Positions 1 to 7,688 of a stretch of DNA of 64,000 nt are shown one piece after another. The position numbers and the translations under genes are program-made. The notes under the pieces are model-generated. The model saw only the letters and a program-made list of their open reading frames with translations. It did no database searches and was not told the origin of the DNA. Position 1 is the stretch's first letter, and each line of letters opens with the position of its first letter. The stretch is from Arthrobacter sp. JZ12 (GTDB lineage Bacteria; Actinomycetota; Actinomycetes; Actinomycetales; Micrococcaceae): contig NZ_CP045246.1 in the NCBI RefSeq assembly GCF_035189165.1, positions 682,001 through 746,000 on the forward strand, given 5' to 3'.

Positions 1-306
1 GCCCACGACCGCGGCCGCCTGCCCCAGGAGCTGGCCAAGCTACGCCGATGCAAGCTGCTCATCGTTGACGAGGTCGGCTACATCCCCTTCGATCAGGACT
101 CAGCCAACCTGTTCTTCCAGCTAGTCTCATCCCGCTATGAACACGCCTCCCTGGTGCTTACCAGCAACCTCGCCTTCAGCAGATGGGGAGAAGTTTTCAG
201 CGACGCGACAATTGCCTCGGCGATGATTGACCGGATCGTTCACCACGCAGAAGTCCTGAACCTCACCGGCAGCAGCTATCGCCTCCGGAACAAGACACGA
301 ACATAG
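1..306 (+). mobile_element. istB: IS21-family transposition helper ATPase IstB, C-terminal part
   Basis: The reading frame is already open at the left edge and ends with TAG at 304-306, leaving 101 residues of a protein that is normally about 250 long. A Walker B segment LLIVDEVGYIPFD lies at residues 19-31 and is followed by the IstB-typical LTSNLAFSRW and ASAMIDRIVHHAEVL segments. IstB is the AAA+ ATPase that loads the IstA transposase on target DNA in IS21 elements. The family call is secure because these C-terminal motifs are nearly invariant. The stop lies about 25 bases before IS21-like terminal repeats, as expected for the last gene of such an element. The istA gene and the other end must lie left of the window. 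Confidence 0.87.
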
Positions 307-330
307 CTTCAGGCACAATAGAACAACGCG

Positions 331-383
331 TGGCCCCATTTTCAGTCGGCAACCTGGCCCTATTTTCGGTTGGCGTTAACACA
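331..383 (+). repeat. Right terminal repeats of the IS21-type element
   Basis: Two imperfect direct copies of a 20-odd base unit sit in tandem: TGGCCCCATTTTCAGTCGGC starting at 331 and TGGCCCTATTTTCGGTTGGC starting at 355, ending in GTTAACACA. Multiple short terminal repeats just after istB are usual at IS21 ends. The element boundary is placed near 383 because glycosyltransferase-like coding sequence begins immediately after. A target duplication cannot be tested since the left end is outside the window. Confidence 0.7.
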
Positions 384-1090
384 AGGACCACCCCGGCTTC
401 TTCATGGACTGGCCACGCCGGGCTGACCTCCTTGCCCAGTTCACGCCCGAGTTCGAGTACCCGCGCTCCGACCTTCCAGATACCGTGCACTTCGTCGGTC
501 CGGTTTCGCAGGGCGGCGGCAGGGAGTCCACCGAGGTTGCGCTGCCCGAGTGGTGGGGCGAGCTCGACGCCGGCCGCCCCGTCGTCCACGTCACCCAAGT
601 CACCGTCGCCAACCAGGACTTCGACGACCTCGTCCGCCCCACTATCGACGGGCTCGCGAATGAGGATGTGCTCGTGGTCGTGTCAACCGGCGGCCGACCG
701 GAGTCTACGCTCACCGGACCGCTGCCCGCCAACGTGCGCGTCTCCTCCTACCTCCCCTACGACCAGTTGCTGCCCAAGACCGACGTGCTCGTTGCCAACG
801 GCGGATACGGGGGAGTGCAGTTCGCGTTGCGCCACGGCGTGCCGCTGGTGGTCGCCGGCCAGACCGAGGAGAAGACGGAGGTCTGTGCCCGTGTTGCGGG
901 GTCGAGCACAGGAATCAATCTGCGCACCAATCGTCCCAAGCCCGATGACGTCGCGAAGGCGGTGCGTACGGTTCTCGCCGACAGTTCCTACCGGGAGGCG
1001 GCGGAACGAATCGGGGAGGCGATCAAGGCGTCGCGTGGGGTGGATGCGCTGGTGGATCTGATCGAGGCGTTGGTGCCGGCGGAGCGCTAA
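384..1090 (+). pseudogene. Glycosyltransferase (MGT/UGT-like), C-terminal half only
   Basis: The frame from about 386 to the TAA at 1090 matches the intact glycosyltransferase at 30503-31804 from its residue ~203 (PGFFMDWPRRAD) to the C-terminus. It includes the nucleotide-sugar binding region (GGYGGVQFALRHGVPLVVAGQ). The N-terminal acceptor domain is missing because the IS21 end abuts the coding sequence. The first in-frame ATG (404) lies inside the conserved domain and is not a real start. The product would lack the acceptor-binding half and so is very unlikely to work. If the insertion was simple, the N-terminal half should lie on the far side of the IS, outside the window. Confidence 0.85.
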
Positions 1091-1221
1091 GCGTGCTATT
1101 CGATGCCGACAAGCGATACTCAGTTCCTCGTGGATGTAGCTCCGCCACAGGACAGCCGCAAACGCTTGGACGTTTGTGAGACTTGTTCAAATCTCAAATG
1201 CTCACGGACGGCTATCGACGA

Positions 1222-1665
1222 TTATTTAGACCGCAGGTTCCCTCGAACCGTCTGTACGAAGTAGTGGCGGGCTTCAAGTACCTCTTGATCGATCTGTTTC
1301 CATTCCTCGTCCGTGACCTCTTCTCCTGAAGATGCGGGAGTGGCGGAGTTCAGCATGACCGTGAGGGCGACTTCATACGCCTCATATCGCTCGGCCACGT
1401 TCTTGGGTGCCAGAAGCGAGAATGTCGGGATGTAGTCGCTTTGCTCAAGGGATGACTTACTAGCGAGGCCTGCCCTCACATCTAGAAGGAACAAGCGAAG
1501 CTCGTCGAGCGCTCTGAGCGAGGATACATAAACTTGCTTTTTCTCGTTCCGAAGCCATTGGTCGTGCTCTGTCTTCTTCCCCCACTTGCTGCCTAGCCAG
1601 CTACCAATAATTGCGAACGCCCCACCTGTTGCTGTCGTGATAATCGCAATCTGCCACGAATCCAT
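1222..1665 (-). CDS. Small membrane-anchored protein of unknown function
   Basis: This 147-residue protein has one hydrophobic segment at residues about 5-24 (WQIAIITTATGGAFAIIGSW), followed by a charged stretch (KKTEHDQWLRNEKK) and a mostly helical, acidic C-terminal domain. The topology suggests an N-terminal anchor with a cytoplasmic domain. I do not recognise a family. Its sequence is visibly less GC-rich than the neighbours, which fits acquired DNA. It lies between two glycosyltransferase remnants (384-1090 and 1753-1806), so it may have been inserted into, or brought along with, a duplicated glycosyltransferase. The gaps on both sides hold nothing else I can support. Confidence 0.6.
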   Translation of the reverse strand: MDSWQIAIITTATGGAFAIIGSWLGSKWGKKTEHDQWLRNEKKQVYVSSLRALDELRLFLLDVRAGLASKSSLEQSDYIPTFSLLAPKNVAERYEAYEVALTVMLNSATPASSGEEVTDEEWKQIDQEVLEARHYFVQTVRGNLRSK

Positions 1666-1752
1666 GACTCAACCGTACATAGGTATACTCATGCGGATAC
1701 TCGCGGTATCGTCGGCCTTCGTGCCGAGGCGGCAATCTTGAGGTGATTAGGG

Positions 1753-1806
1753 TGCGGCGTCAAAGCACTGGCGGACCTGAAGGCCCTGGAGCCTGCCGAG
1801 CGCTAG
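1753..1806 (+). pseudogene. C-terminal scrap of a second glycosyltransferase
   Basis: The last 16 codons and the TAG at 1804-1806 read GVKALADLKALEPAER. This aligns with GVDALVDLIEALVPAER at the end of the remnant at 384-1090 and with the C-terminus of the intact enzyme at 30503-31804. Nothing upstream in this frame matches the family. It converges on, and overlaps by a few bases, the original stop of the FAD monooxygenase. The match is short but includes the position of the stop codon, so I consider it real. Confidence 0.5.
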
Positions 1807-1871
1807 CGCGGTGCAGACCCGAACCACTTGGCCAACGCGTCCTCCAACCCAGCCGGGGTTCCGCCTCCCGT

Positions 1872-3260
1872 TCAAGCCACATGGCCGTCGGGCCGGATGA
1901 GCACGCCGGTAGGAGCGCTGACTGAACCGATCACCGGAAGGTTCCATTCGCCGTCGTACTTTGCGTTCACCAACTGCACACGGTCCGTCCACGGACCCAC
2001 ATCGATACTGCCTGGCTCGCCGAGATTGAGGAGCACCGCACGGGCATCGTGCAGGAGCGTGAACACACGCACGGGGTCTTCGGCGGTAACGACGTCGAGG
2101 TCGGGCATGCGGCGACCGAGCAGCGGGTGCCCGTCACCGAGGTTGTAGTGGACGTCCAGACCGGAGATGAGCCCGGCCAGCCGCTTCCTCGCCTCGTCGA
2201 TTGTGAGCAAGTCGGCGACGGTGTCGGCCAGCGCGCCGACCCGCGGATCAGTCTTCTGCATGAGCGCCTGTGCCATCGTGTGCTTCAGTGCGCGGGCACC
2301 GGCGGGGTGCCGCTCGGCGTTATAGGTGTCCAGCAGGGCAGCGGGCGCAATGCCCTTGACCACCTGGGCGAGCTTCCAGCCGAGGTTCACGGCGTCCTGG
2401 ATCCCGAGTCCGATTCCCTGACCGCCGGACGGAGAATGGATGTGCGCGGCGTCCCCGGCCAGCAGCACGCGGCCGCTGCGATAGGCCGCGGCCTGCCGGG
2501 TGGCGTCGGTGAACCGCGAGATCCAGGTTGGGGAATGGACTCCGAAGTCGGTGCCGTAGATGTCGGTCAGTGCCTTGGCGAGGTCAGACAGGGTTGGCTC
2601 GGTCGCCGGTCCAAGGTGCTTCTCGGTGACGACTACCCGCGTGGTTCGTCCGTCCTCCATCAGGTGGAGGCCGTGGACGCCCACCTCATCGATGCGCATT
2701 CCCGAGGGTGTCTCCGCGATCACCTCGACCTCCGCGATCAGGCTGCTCCGCGTCGCATCCCAGCCGGGAAACTCGATGCCGGCCGCCTTGCGGACAGTGC
2801 TCCGCCCGCCGTCGGCGCCGACCAGGTATTTAGCGCGTACCGACTTGCCGTAACTGAGGTGGACGTCGACGCCGTCGTCGTTTTGCGCGAAGCCAATCAC
2901 CTCCATTCCGCGATGGAACGGCACCCCGAGCTCCTCGATCCAGCCGGCCAGGATTCGCTCGATGTGGTTCTGCCACAGGCCGAGCGTGTAGGGGTGGCGG
3001 GTAGGGAAGTCGCTCATGTCCAGCATCGTGGTTCCGAAGAATGCCGCCTGGACGGGCTGGCCCTCGGCGAGGAACCGGTCGGCGATGCCGCGTTGATCGA
3101 GGATCTCAATCGTTCGCGAGTGGAAGCCGCCGGCACGGGAGCGCACCAGTTCCGATGTCGGGCGGCGCTCGATGATCGCCGCGTCCACTCCAGCCAGGGC
3201 GAGCTCACCGGCCAACATCATCCCGGTGGGGCCGCCTCCGGCGATAATCACGTCAGCCAT
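1872..3260 (-). CDS. FAD-dependent aromatic monooxygenase, cut short by a late nonsense mutation
   Basis: This is a group A flavoprotein hydroxylase of 462 residues. The N-terminal FAD-binding Rossmann motif is IIAGGGPTGMMLAGELALAG, the conserved DG motif is LVGADGGRSTVRK (about 145-157), and the second FAD motif is [19 protein letters not shown] (about 263-281). Such enzymes insert one oxygen atom into aromatic substrates using NAD(P)H; the rifampicin monooxygenase type is one relative, but the substrate here is unknown. The frame stops at TGA 1874-1872 where the paralogue at 18561-19577 has TGG. Beyond the stop the same frame continues with a homologous tail (AGLEDALAKWFG) to TAG at 1805-1803. 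About 23 residues are therefore lost by a W-to-stop change; the catalytic core is whole, so activity may remain. Confidence 0.8.
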   Translation of the reverse strand: MADVIIAGGGPTGMMLAGELALAGVDAAIIERRPTSELVRSRAGGFHSRTIEILDQRGIADRFLAEGQPVQAAFFGTTMLDMSDFPTRHPYTLGLWQNHIERILAGWIEELGVPFHRGMEVIGFAQNDDGVDVHLSYGKSVRAKYLVGADGGRSTVRKAAGIEFPGWDATRSSLIAEVEVIAETPSGMRIDEVGVHGLHLMEDGRTTRVVVTEKHLGPATEPTLSDLAKALTDIYGTDFGVHSPTWISRFTDATRQAAAYRSGRVLLAGDAAHIHSPSGGQGIGLGIQDAVNLGWKLAQVVKGIAPAALLDTYNAERHPAGARALKHTMAQALMQKTDPRVGALADTVADLLTIDEARKRLAGLISGLDVHYNLGDGHPLLGRRMPDLDVVTAEDPVRVFTLLHDARAVLLNLGEPGSIDVGPWTDRVQLVNAKYDGEWNLPVIGSVSAPTGVLIRPDGHVA

Positions 3261-3420
3261 TCAAACCGCGCCTTTTCATGCTGTTGCGGTGCACTGTTCG
3301 GATGCATCCGAGCCAGTGTGAGGCATGACCGGGGTCTTGCCGCAAGCCTCCTTCCCAGCAATACATTGGAAATGGAAGGACCAGCGAACGCCCCCCCGCA
3401 TCTCCCTTCTCACTCACCAG

Positions 3421-3483
3421 TTGTAAGTCCCGTCCACGGGCATAGAATCGTGCTCAAGCCAGACGTAAGTGAGAGCAGTCACA
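3421..3483 (+). promoter_or_regulatory. Putative promoter and CRP-like site before the dead permease
   Basis: A possible -35 TTGTAA (3421-3426) and -10 TAGAAT (3443-3448) are 16 bases apart. Downstream, AGTGA-GAGCAG-TCACA at 3468-3483 matches the CRP/GlxR consensus TGTGA-N6-TCACA in nine of ten positions. The region before the intact copy (31842-31877) shows a comparable TAGACT box and a GTGA...TCAC dyad, although with five-base spacing. The call is by eye only. Confidence 0.35.
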
Positions 3484-3506
3484 GTCCCAGAGCAAGGGGT
3501 CAGGCC

Positions 3507-5061
3507 ATGAGTGTGTTCCGTACGAAATCCATCGAGCAGTCCATTCGCGACACCGAGGAGCCGGGCCACCAGCTGAAGAAGAACCTCGGCGCGCTCGATC
3601 TCATTGTCTTCGGCGTCGGCGTGTGTGTCGGCGCGGGAATCTTCGTGCTCACGGGGCAGGCGGACGGCGCGAACGCGGGTCCCGCCGTCGCAATCTCATT
3701 CCTTCTTGCCGGTGTTGTCGCCGGCTTGAGCGCCATCTGTTAGGCGGAACTGGCGTCCACCGTGCCGGTGGCAGGGAGCGCCTACACCTTCTCGTTCGCG
3801 ACGCTGGGCGAGCTGGGGGCCTTCATCATCGGTTGGGACCTGGTGCTGGAGTTCACGGTTGGCTCTGCGGCTCTGGCGACGTCGTTCAGCCAGTACCACG
3901 GCGTGGTGCTGGCAGACACTCCGTTCGCGATTCCCGAAGCGGTCGCCTCGGTCGATATCGGCGTGATGAACCTGCCGGCCGGGCTGCTCATCCTCGGGTT
4001 GACGGTGGTGCTCATGACCGGCATCAAGCTCTCGAGCCGCATCAACCAGGTGGTGACGGCGATCAAGGTGGCGGTGGTGCTGCTGGTCATCATCGTCGGT
4101 CTGTTCTTCATCAACGTCGCCAACTGGTCGCCGTTCATTCCGCCGAGCGAGGGCACTGCACCCAGTGAAGCCGGCGCGCTCGACATCTCGTTGGTGGAGA
4201 CGATCTTCCGGCTCGAGCCGACCGTGTACGGGCTGGGCGGCGTGTTCGCGGCGGCGGCGCTGGTGTTCTTCGCGTTCATCGGGTTCGATGTCATCGCCAC
4301 CACCGCGGAGGAAACTCGCAACCCGCAGCGGGACCTGCCGATCGGCATTCTCGGCTCCCTCGCGATCGTCACCGTGCTGTACATGGCGGTCTCGCTGATC
4401 ATCACCGGAATCCGGCCCTACACGGACATCGACCCGGCCGACGGCGCGCCGCTGGCAACCGCATTCACCGCCGTTGGAGTCACCTGGATGGGCAACGTGG
4501 TGGCGATCGGTGCGTGTATCGGCCTGATCGTCGTCGCGATGATCCTCCTGCTGGGCCAGACCCGCGTCGGGTTCGCGATGAGCCGGGACCGGCTCCTGCC
4601 CCCGGCGCTCGGGGCAGTGCACCCCCGGTTCGGGACGCCTTACCGGTTCACGCTGCTCGCGGGAATCGTCATCGCCATCATCGCGACCTTCGTGCCGCTG
4701 TCCACGCTGGCGGAACTGGTGAACATCGGGACCCTGTTCGCGTCATGCTGGTGGCGCTCGGGGTGATCATCTTGCGCTGCACCCGGCCGGATCTGAAGCG
4801 GTCCTTCCGCGTGCCGTTCTTGCCGGTGCTGCCGATCCTGGCCATCGCGCTGTGCTTCTTCCTGATGCTCAACCTCACCGGCGGAACCTGGCTCCGGTTC
4901 TTTGCCTGAATGGCCACCGGCCTCGCGGTGTACTTCCTGTACTCGCGGAAGCGCAGCTCTTGGTCACCGGCGGTCCGGGCTACGCTTCGATGCCCACGCG
5001 AACTTCCGCGCCGCGCACCGCTGATTGCGGCGGAACAAGGAAGAATCCGCAGCGCGGCTAG
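3507..5061 (+). pseudogene. APC-family amino acid permease, multiply disabled copy
   Basis: Starting at ATG 3507, this copy follows the intact permease at 31898-33460 almost residue for residue. It carries a Tyr codon changed to TAG at 3741-3743. One T is lost near 4742, so TLFAFMLVALG becomes TLFAS and the frame shifts. A TGG is changed to TGA near 4908, and there is another frame disruption near 4950 after YSRKRS. The remaining frames still encode most of the 12 expected membrane segments, so decay looks recent. As in the intact copy it lies downstream of glycosyltransferase sequence on the same strand, here separated by the minus-strand monooxygenase. The right boundary is approximate because the last 40 codons have diverged. 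Confidence 0.88.
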
Positions 5062-5211
5062 CCACCACCCGCCTGCTGAAGCACAAGAACGCTGAGAGGG
5101 CGCTGTCCTTCAGTCAGGCACTCAGGCTCGAATCTTCTGAAGTGGCGTTACATGGACCAGCTGTTCACTTGGCGCGGGAACAGCCCGATCCTCAAGCCCG
5201 GGCGTCCTGCC

Positions 5212-6297
5212 TCACTCATCACAGTCATGCGTTGGGACCATTTGATTCCCAGCTAGGTACATGGAGCCCTCAACCGCGATGCACTGTGCGGACACAACTC
5301 CCACGGATTCGGCACGCTGAACGTTGCGTGTCATGGACTGATCCGCAAGCTCAAAGCGTTGCCGCTGTAGCTTCCGCTCAAGCCGAAACATTGGGAGCGG
5401 GGAAACAAACGCAAGCCGCACAAACGGCTTGTGCTCCACGCCGTTGAACCTGCCAACGCGCTCTGTCCGTTTGTACTTGATTCCGAGTGAGGAGAGGATA
5501 AATTCAACCCCGTCCGTAAGCGCAAGGTTCGTGTTAACGAACTCGCAATTGCCCGCCTTAAGGGCACTGCCGTCCGTGTCCATGAGCCCCTGCAAAAGGG
5601 CCAATCTTTGCTTCTTTGACGAGTGAAGGTACTTCACGGGAATGTGCTTGCCAGAAAGAATCCCTTCCTTGACAAGGAGACCCTTGAGGCCCGGAAAGTG
5701 AACGCCGCTCCTCCCTTCAGTCGAGTTGGAGGGGACTGGATTGCCGCCCAGAGAATTGATCCACTCGTGATCCTCCCTGCCCACAGAGACGTGCCCACTT
5801 GTCTGATTGCCGTCCCCCAGCCACACTCCAAAAAGATACGGATCAACAAGCAAATCGCCACGCTTGCGCATCCTCAAGGGCTCCGGCATAAGGATTCTGA
5901 ATGAGCGGCTTGTCACGAAACGGTCACCCGCTGACCCGTGCCGCACGCTCCGGGGGAGTGCGGCAATCTGCTCCGTAGTCCAAGTGAGGTCCCGTCTCAC
6001 CAAGCCGCCCGTGGTGATGTGGCGATATTTGCCATCCTTACCGCGAACCTTCGTGTCGCCGTGCCGATACTGGCGATAGCCCGACCACAGGTGATCTTTC
6101 GAGGCAACTATGCTCACGTCCTTGTCAAAGTGCACCTCATAGCACTCTTGTGGGGTTGAACCCGTGGTTGCCAGGACCCTTACTGGCTCACCTGACGGTG
6201 AGTAGACATAATCACTGGGTCGAATGTCCCCATGGTTCACCCAACCATTGGCCGTGAATACTGGTGTCTTGTCGGCAAGACCGCCACCAATTTGCAT
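5212..6297 (-). CDS. Class 3 intein with LAGLIDADG endonuclease in a host-gene remnant
   Basis: Nearly the whole 361-residue frame is intein. Block A is GLADKTPVFTANGW at residues 6-19, and no Cys or Ser nucleophile stands at the usual first position. Block B is ASKDHLW with H69 and W71. The endonuclease motifs are DPYLFGVWLGDG (152-163) and LLQGLMDTDG (234-243). Block F/G is CIAVEGSMYLAGNQMVPTHD with C339, T356 and H357. W71, C339 and T356 together make the WCT signature of class 3 inteins, which use the block F cysteine and are known mainly from phage and actinobacterial helicases and terminases. The last intein residue is Asp358 instead of Asn, followed by Cys-Asp-Glu and a TGA. The frame stays open upstream to about 6336 and adds an N-extein RKLWRSANKLAD, which I do not recognise. 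Both exteins are stubs, so no functional host protein can result. Confidence 0.82.
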   Translation of the reverse strand: MQIGGGLADKTPVFTANGWVNHGDIRPSDYVYSPSGEPVRVLATTGSTPQECYEVHFDKDVSIVASKDHLWSGYRQYRHGDTKVRGKDGKYRHITTGGLVRRDLTWTTEQIAALPRSVRHGSAGDRFVTSRSFRILMPEPLRMRKRGDLLVDPYLFGVWLGDGNQTSGHVSVGREDHEWINSLGGNPVPSNSTEGRSGVHFPGLKGLLVKEGILSGKHIPVKYLHSSKKQRLALLQGLMDTDGSALKAGNCEFVNTNLALTDGVEFILSSLGIKYKRTERVGRFNGVEHKPFVRLAFVSPLPMFRLERKLQRQRFELADQSMTRNVQRAESVGVVSAQCIAVEGSMYLAGNQMVPTHDCDE

Positions 6298-6337
6298 ATC
6301 AGCAAGCTTATTCGCGCTACGCCACAGTTTTCTGCTG

Positions 6338-6589
6338 GTGGTTGCAGGTCAGTCGGAGGAGAAAGCCGAAGTGACGGCACGAGTTGCGTGGTCGGGGACC
6401 GGCATCAACCTGCGAACCAACCGTGCCAAGCCCGAAGACGTCGCGAAGGCCGTGCGCAAGGTCCTCGTCGATCCCTCCTACCAGCAGCACGCACAGCGGA
6501 TCGGCAAGGCGATCGAGGGATCGCGTGGTTTAGATGCGCTGCTCGATCTGTTGGAGGACGCTGCCCGCGCTGATCATCAGGCTGTCGGG
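6338..6589 (+). pseudogene. Glycosyltransferase C-terminal fragment
   Basis: From about 6338 the plus strand reads LLVVAGQSEEKAEVTARVAW and continues through DPSYQQHAQRIGKAIEGSRG to about 6589. This matches the last ~85 residues of the intact glycosyltransferase at 30503-31804. After LLDLLED the frame runs on to 6703 without homology, so the true end is lost or altered. The fragment starts inside the conserved domain, exactly where the minus-strand intein/extein frame ends. This marks a recombination junction at about 6336-6341. It has no usable start. Confidence 0.75.
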
Positions 6590-6743
6590 TGTAGTGATGA
6601 GCAGGTGATCAGAAGTACTTGTTCCCCGATAAACGGATGCCCCAGCGGATCCCGGGCCCGCATGGAGTACCTTTCTCAACTTTCGTCGCCAACTTTTCCC
6701 TAGCTGGTCTCGGCGCCCATGCCCTCACCCGATAGACCAGTAC

Positions 6744-6869
6744 CTACTTCTTCTTCGGTTGCTTCAGAGCGGCGAGCTTCTCCATATACTTGGCCTTCTC
6801 CATGAGACGCTTCGCTTCGGCTCGAAGCTCTCTCGGAGTTTTGTTCGTTGCACCAGGTGGTCTGCCCAT
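6744..6869 (-). CDS. Small basic phage-like protein (41 residues)
   Basis: The frame begins at ATG 6869-6867 and ends at TAG 6746-6744. The product is very Lys/Arg rich: it starts MGRPPGATNKTPRELR, continues as an amphipathic helix (AEAKRLMEKAKYMEKLAALK) and ends in PKKK. The GRPPG start recalls an AT-hook. Small proteins of this style are common in actinophage genomes, and the intein remnant nearby is also a phage-type element on the same strand. A perfect palindrome lies 23 bases upstream of the start codon. I do not recognise a named family; coding status rests on composition, the clean start and the operator-like site. Confidence 0.45.
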   Translation of the reverse strand: MGRPPGATNKTPRELRAEAKRLMEKAKYMEKLAALKQPKKK

Positions 6870-6891
6870 TTTTCGCTCGATTCGTAGGTAG

Positions 6892-6911
6892 ATATCGTAA
6901 AAATACGATAT
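6892..6911. promoter_or_regulatory. Perfect palindrome, likely operator of the small basic gene
   Basis: ATATCGTA (6892-6899) and TACGATAT (6904-6911) form a perfect inverted repeat around AAAA. It is AT-rich in a GC-rich setting and sits just upstream of the 41-residue minus-strand gene, where a repressor would block transcription. No cognate regulator is identifiable. Confidence 0.5.
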
Positions 6912-6942
6912 TTAGACCCGAAGCATAGCATGCGGGAACTCA

Positions 6943-7670
6943 GTTGTACTGCCGTCGCTCGCGAGTGGACCGAGTACCCCCGTCACAATTTCCGCGGATT
7001 CCCACTGTGACCGGGTCAGCACTGAGAGGGTGCTTCCCTCGAACTCGGTCCACGGTGCTGCTGTGTGTTCGGCGGCAGTGAGGACCTTCCGGCCTTCACT
7101 GCCGCGGTCCGGGTGTCGACGTAGTCGTAGAAGATCGAGGACACTCCGACCTGCACACCCAGTTCGCCGACCAGGCAGCGGAACGCGGACAACTCCTCGA
7201 CCGGAACCAGCGCCAGCCCGTACTCATGCCCGGTGCTGAGGAGTGCCGGCGACTGCGCAAGCGCCACCGCGCGCGCCACCGCAGAAACCCGTCCTCGCGG
7301 CAGCGCCACCAGCCGGAACCCGTCCGACGGCAGATGTGGGACCAGGAATTCGCGTGTCTCCTCCGTTGCCGACCCGTTGAGCAGTCCCGTCAGCAGCCGG
7401 TCCGACGGTTCGCACCGCCGGTCGGCCGCGGCGAGTACGGCGTCGGTGGCGACCTCGAGCATCTTCGTCAGGTGGACCAGCAGGAAGCTGCCCACTTCCT
7501 CGCCTCCGGTATTCGGCGACCACCAGCTCAGCCGGATAGTTGCCGCGAAGCTGGTAGCGCCGTCGTCGTACTTCCGCACACTGGCGTCCTCGTTGGCGTC
7601 ATGTGGCACGGCTTGCTCAGGCTGAACGCCGAGGCTCTCGGTCGACCAGGCCGCTGCGGCCGGAGCGTCG
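6943..7670 (-). pseudogene. PucR-type regulator, internally deleted and truncated
   Basis: This is a degraded copy of the PucR regulator at 13217-14635. Homology starts near 7670 (AAAAWSTESL), then a block of about 60 codons is missing. After a frame disturbance it resumes at GEEVGSFLLVHLTKMLEVAT and runs through YDYVDTRTAAV. One base is lost after AGK/AGR, shifting the frame at about 7090. The original frame then continues as FEGSTLSVLTRSQ to GVLGPLASD, where homology ends at about 6943. The N-terminal PucR domain and the C-terminal helix-turn-helix are both gone, so it cannot bind DNA. Its position beside the DapA-family gene and an amine-oxidase scrap mirrors the PucR / amine-oxidase pairing at 13-17 kb. 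Confidence 0.85.
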
Positions 7671-7688
7671 AACCCCACTGAGTAGGTG

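Noticed and set aside
2049..3743. Plus-strand 564-codon open frame
   Set aside because: It is antisense to the FAD monooxygenase and only its last ~79 codons are real (start of the dead permease at 3507). High GC opens long shadow frames.
5025..5447. Plus-strand frame over the end of the dead permease and the intein
   Set aside because: No start context or homology; it crosses a recombination junction.
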